The position numbers and the translations under genes are program-made. Under the pieces are notes generated by a model. That model was not told where the DNA came from. It saw only the letters and a program-made list of their open reading frames with translations, and did no database searches. DNA of 64,000 nt. Origin: Lobosporangium transversale. Its lineage: Eukaryota; Mortierellomycota; Mortierellomycetes; Mortierellales; Mortierellaceae. The DNA lies in contig NW_019028983.1 in assembly GCF_002105155.1 (NCBI RefSeq), forward strand, positions 1,004,273 to 1,068,272, in the 5' to 3' direction. Of the stretch, positions 61,337-64,000 are shown piece after piece. The first letter of the stretch is position 1; each line of letters begins with the position of its first letter.

Positions 61337-64000
61337 TTACTCGATGAAGACCATACAGCCTTCTCCATATTCTTCAAATGCTTCCTCAAGGCTGGAGCTG
61401 TTCCTCATCTTTTTCTGGCCAGCAGGCTCCGGAAGCCGGTTGCCACGAGAATAATGGTAACATCGCTCTCGTTCCTGTTCTGCGTGCGACATCACAGGGA
61501 AATAGGTCTGGCTTCGATGTGATGCATGATGGCTAGGGGATCGCCTGGGTGACATCTGAGCCGTGCCTTGACTACAGTTAAATGAGTCCATCAGGTTCAG
61601 TGTTCTTGATGGCATCGATGGCCCCGAAAAATCAAATTGTCTGTGTGATAATGGAGAGGTTGGCGAAGTAGAGCTGGTTAACCTTCCTTTATACAAGGAC
61701 TGGTCATAGTCCGCATCTGTAATATATTCGTCAACATTCCCCTCAAAATACTGTCCTTGCTGCTGTTGCATCGACATCTGTTGCAATAGAGGAGCAGGCG
61801 TGGGAATTGACACGGGCGTGCAGTGATATTGCTGTAGCTGTAATGGATTATTATGGATACTGAAGCTGCTAAGATCTGCACTCGTGCCTGGATATCGCGT
61901 TTGTTGTCTTTGCAGGGCTCCACCATTGGGCGTATCTATCTGCCCCTGTTGCGTAAGATACCGAGATGACGGTGGAGTTGGCTGCAAAGCCCCAAACTGT
62001 ATCGGTGAAGGAAGCGAAGCAGATGTTAGTGCTAGATTATGACCTTGTTGATGTCGTGGTAGTGCTGGAGGGGATGTCCATGCTGGAATGTATGGAGGCG
62101 TATGTGACTGCTGCTGATACTTTTGCTGATGGCGATATCGATGACTTGGTTGGGACATAAGATTACATTGTAGCTTGTCATCATAGGTGATGGATTGCTC
62201 CGTTCTTGGAATAGCAGACAGATGACTCCTTGAGTAGAAGTCGTAATGCATATCCATGTCTTCAGCATCTTCCGCCAGTGCAAGCTCCAATTTCCGTTTA
62301 AAGCTACCTTCAGGGATGTTACTTGTAAAAGTCTTTTCTTTGCCTCGTCCTAAATCCAAACCCTGTGTCCTAGCAAAAGCATTGCGGCCAGCGCTAGGGG
62401 ATTTCAGTAGAGCTACAGCATCATCCATTTCTTCGCCTGACCCTTCCTCTGACATTGCAAAAATATTCTTCAAGGTTGGAGGCGCTGCTTCAAGCCCATC
62501 TGTGTCTGCGCTAGTCATGCTTAATGCCAAGCGGATCGGCGTTACAGGATCTGTAGATACCGTTCCCAGGTTAGACTCTTCCAAAAATCTTTCATCGGGT
62601 TGAGTAGCGTCCGTTTCTATTTGACTGGCAGCCTTAATTTGTGATACGGATGTTCTTTTGAGCGTCGGCGTGGACAACAGGGGTTTATCGATGAGTCGAT
62701 TATCTGTCGATACCGTATGCCGTGAAATTGATAGCGGAGATATTTCTGTAGATGGAAAAGCAATAGGTTCTGTTGATTGTTCCTCCATCGCAACTTTTAT
62801 CGAATCTTCATAGCCTTCATCGTGTCCCACATCCTGCTCCTCTTCGCCATTTTCAGAAACATCCAAGCGTTCCAGCTCCGAAGACAGCTCTTTTTCAACA
62901 TTGTCTCCATCCCCAACTTCATGCATCCCTTCATCAACGCCTTCTTCTTCCTTAGGTACTGCTGATTGCTCGATCTCAAAATCGGCTACTTCATCCCCTT
63001 GCTCACCAAGATCTTTTTTGTTATCTTTAACCTGGGCCTCTTTTGCCTCCTCAGCCACAACCTTTTCCTGTTGAAGTTTGGACGGCTGCCGCTGTCGTTC
63101 CTGGTTCGAGTCATCATTCGTTGTTACAGCTGAGGCTTTAAGGAAACTCTTACCAAGGGACCCTACGAGCAGTTGGTTTACATTCTCCTCCGTGGCCATT
63201 GACTGAGTATCATTTTCAGTATATATATCAGTTTTTGTGTCAAACGAATTGTCTGTCTCGGAGGTCTTCGTAGCTACTGATGTGTTCAAAACATTTGCTG
63301 ACGAAGAGCGCTGATCCTTCTCTGCCCTGTCGTCGGTAGTTATATCTTTTTCTAAAAGATTTGGTAAACCTTTGGGTTTTCTCTGAACGGTCGCTAAAAG
63401 TTCATCCAATTGTTCAAACTTAGTTGTATCTTGGGCATATCGCCTATGCTGTTCCGTAGAGATATGCTATCCATGCGAGAAAGAAACCTCAGTTCGTGTT
63501 AGAGAAAGGCTATAGTAGTAATGGATAATGGGATTGGATGCTGTCATTCAGTTACTGTACCTGGTCAAAGTCTTCGTAGTATCGCCTGCAATTCTCGCAA
63601 TACCCTAGCTTTGAATAGTCTTTCAATGCGGTTAGAGCCGCGGGTGGACCCATCTTTGGAGTTATTTGTGTTGTCTTTTGAGCCTTGACTAGTTGTTGTG
63701 GGTAACGAGTATAGTGTTGTGAGTCGACATTCGGGAGCTGTGGATCGGGAGGTAGGCAATGTAGATTGAGAGCAGGTATTGGGGCAACATTTGCTGGATT
63801 GTGACGTGAAGAAGCAACTGGACGATTTGTACTAGACAATACTGGTGCCTGTACTTTCGTTGAAAAGGAAGGAAGGTTTTTATGAGGCTGTGCTCTAGCA
63901 TTAATGATATTGGTGTCTACGGCAGCCATAGGTTCTCGTTTAGTGGACGTCAAATCATGGCTTAAACTGGGTTTGATCGTTTTTGTGGGTTTGACACATC
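61337..64000 (-). CDS. DBF4: Dbf4-like regulatory subunit of Cdc7 kinase, N-terminus beyond the window
   Basis: Visible exons 64000-63561 and 63466-61337 (94-nt intron, phase 0) give about 855 residues; the frame is open to the window edge. The diagnostic part is the Dbf4-type zinc finger that spans the splice junction: KLGYCENCRRYYEDFDQ joined to HISTEQHRRYAQ, with Cys-x2-Cys and His-x5-His, then TKFEQLDELL. In known Dbf4/Dfp1 proteins this C motif, with the M motif, binds and activates Cdc7, which phosphorylates MCM helicase to start replication. The region after the finger is about 690 residues, acidic then Gln/Pro/Ser-rich, and ends EEYGEGCMVFIE. The N-terminal BRCT-like and M motifs should lie past 64000. 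Confidence 0.88.

Overview
The window looks like nuclear DNA of an early-diverging filamentous fungus, most likely Mortierellomycotina or a close relative. That placement is inference from gene content and style: short GT-AG introns (mostly 50-200 nt), Ser/Gln-rich regulators, pyrimidine-rich 5' leaders and very many long A/T homopolymers. No bacterial, viral or plasmid features were recognised. Gene models were built by reading frames across introns and checking splice phase at every junction. None is supported by transcript data.

Layout, left to right: (1) 1-4405, no convincing gene. (2) 4406-5407 (+), a small DUF7721-like protein. (3) 6508-9795 (+), a CTDSPL2/SCP-type phosphatase with a DxDxT motif. 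(4) 11508-15020 (+), a Zn(II)2Cys6 transcription factor. (5) 15527-17615 (-), a secreted subtilisin-family protease with an I9 propeptide. (6) 17899-18183 (-), a doubtful small membrane protein. (7) 18708-19394 (+), a GNAT acetyltransferase. (8) 19741-20550 (-), an unrecognised protein. (9) 22185-24458 (+), an SRRM1/SRm160-type splicing coactivator (PWI plus RS domain). (10) 25616-38492 (-), a 23-exon Csf1/BLTP1 bridge-like lipid-transfer protein that occupies a fifth of the window. (11) about 5 kb without a firm gene. (12) 43470-45298 (+), a UAA/SLC35B4-type nucleotide-sugar transporter with a 17-nt microexon. (13) 46906-51948 (+), a predicted pseudokinase joined to ankyrin repeats. (14) 53059-53978 (+), an ER FKBP ending in KDEL. 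(15) 56048-59113 (+), a 1021-residue Gln-rich coiled-coil protein. (16) 61337 to beyond 64000 (-), the C-terminal part of a Dbf4-like Cdc7 regulatory subunit. Two decayed coding stretches lie at 54506-55057 (+) and 59979-60503 (-).

The genes do not form a pathway or cluster; they are ordinary, separately transcribed eukaryotic genes serving phosphatase signalling, transcription, splicing, membrane lipid transport, Golgi/ER function and DNA-replication control. I found no self-contained novel system. The most unusual items are the pseudokinase-ankyrin fusion, the microexon, a 36-nt intron that is mostly a T homopolymer, the strongly 5'-biased introns of the Csf1 gene, the frequent A tracts just after stop codons, and large AAT and TC microsatellites beside genes.
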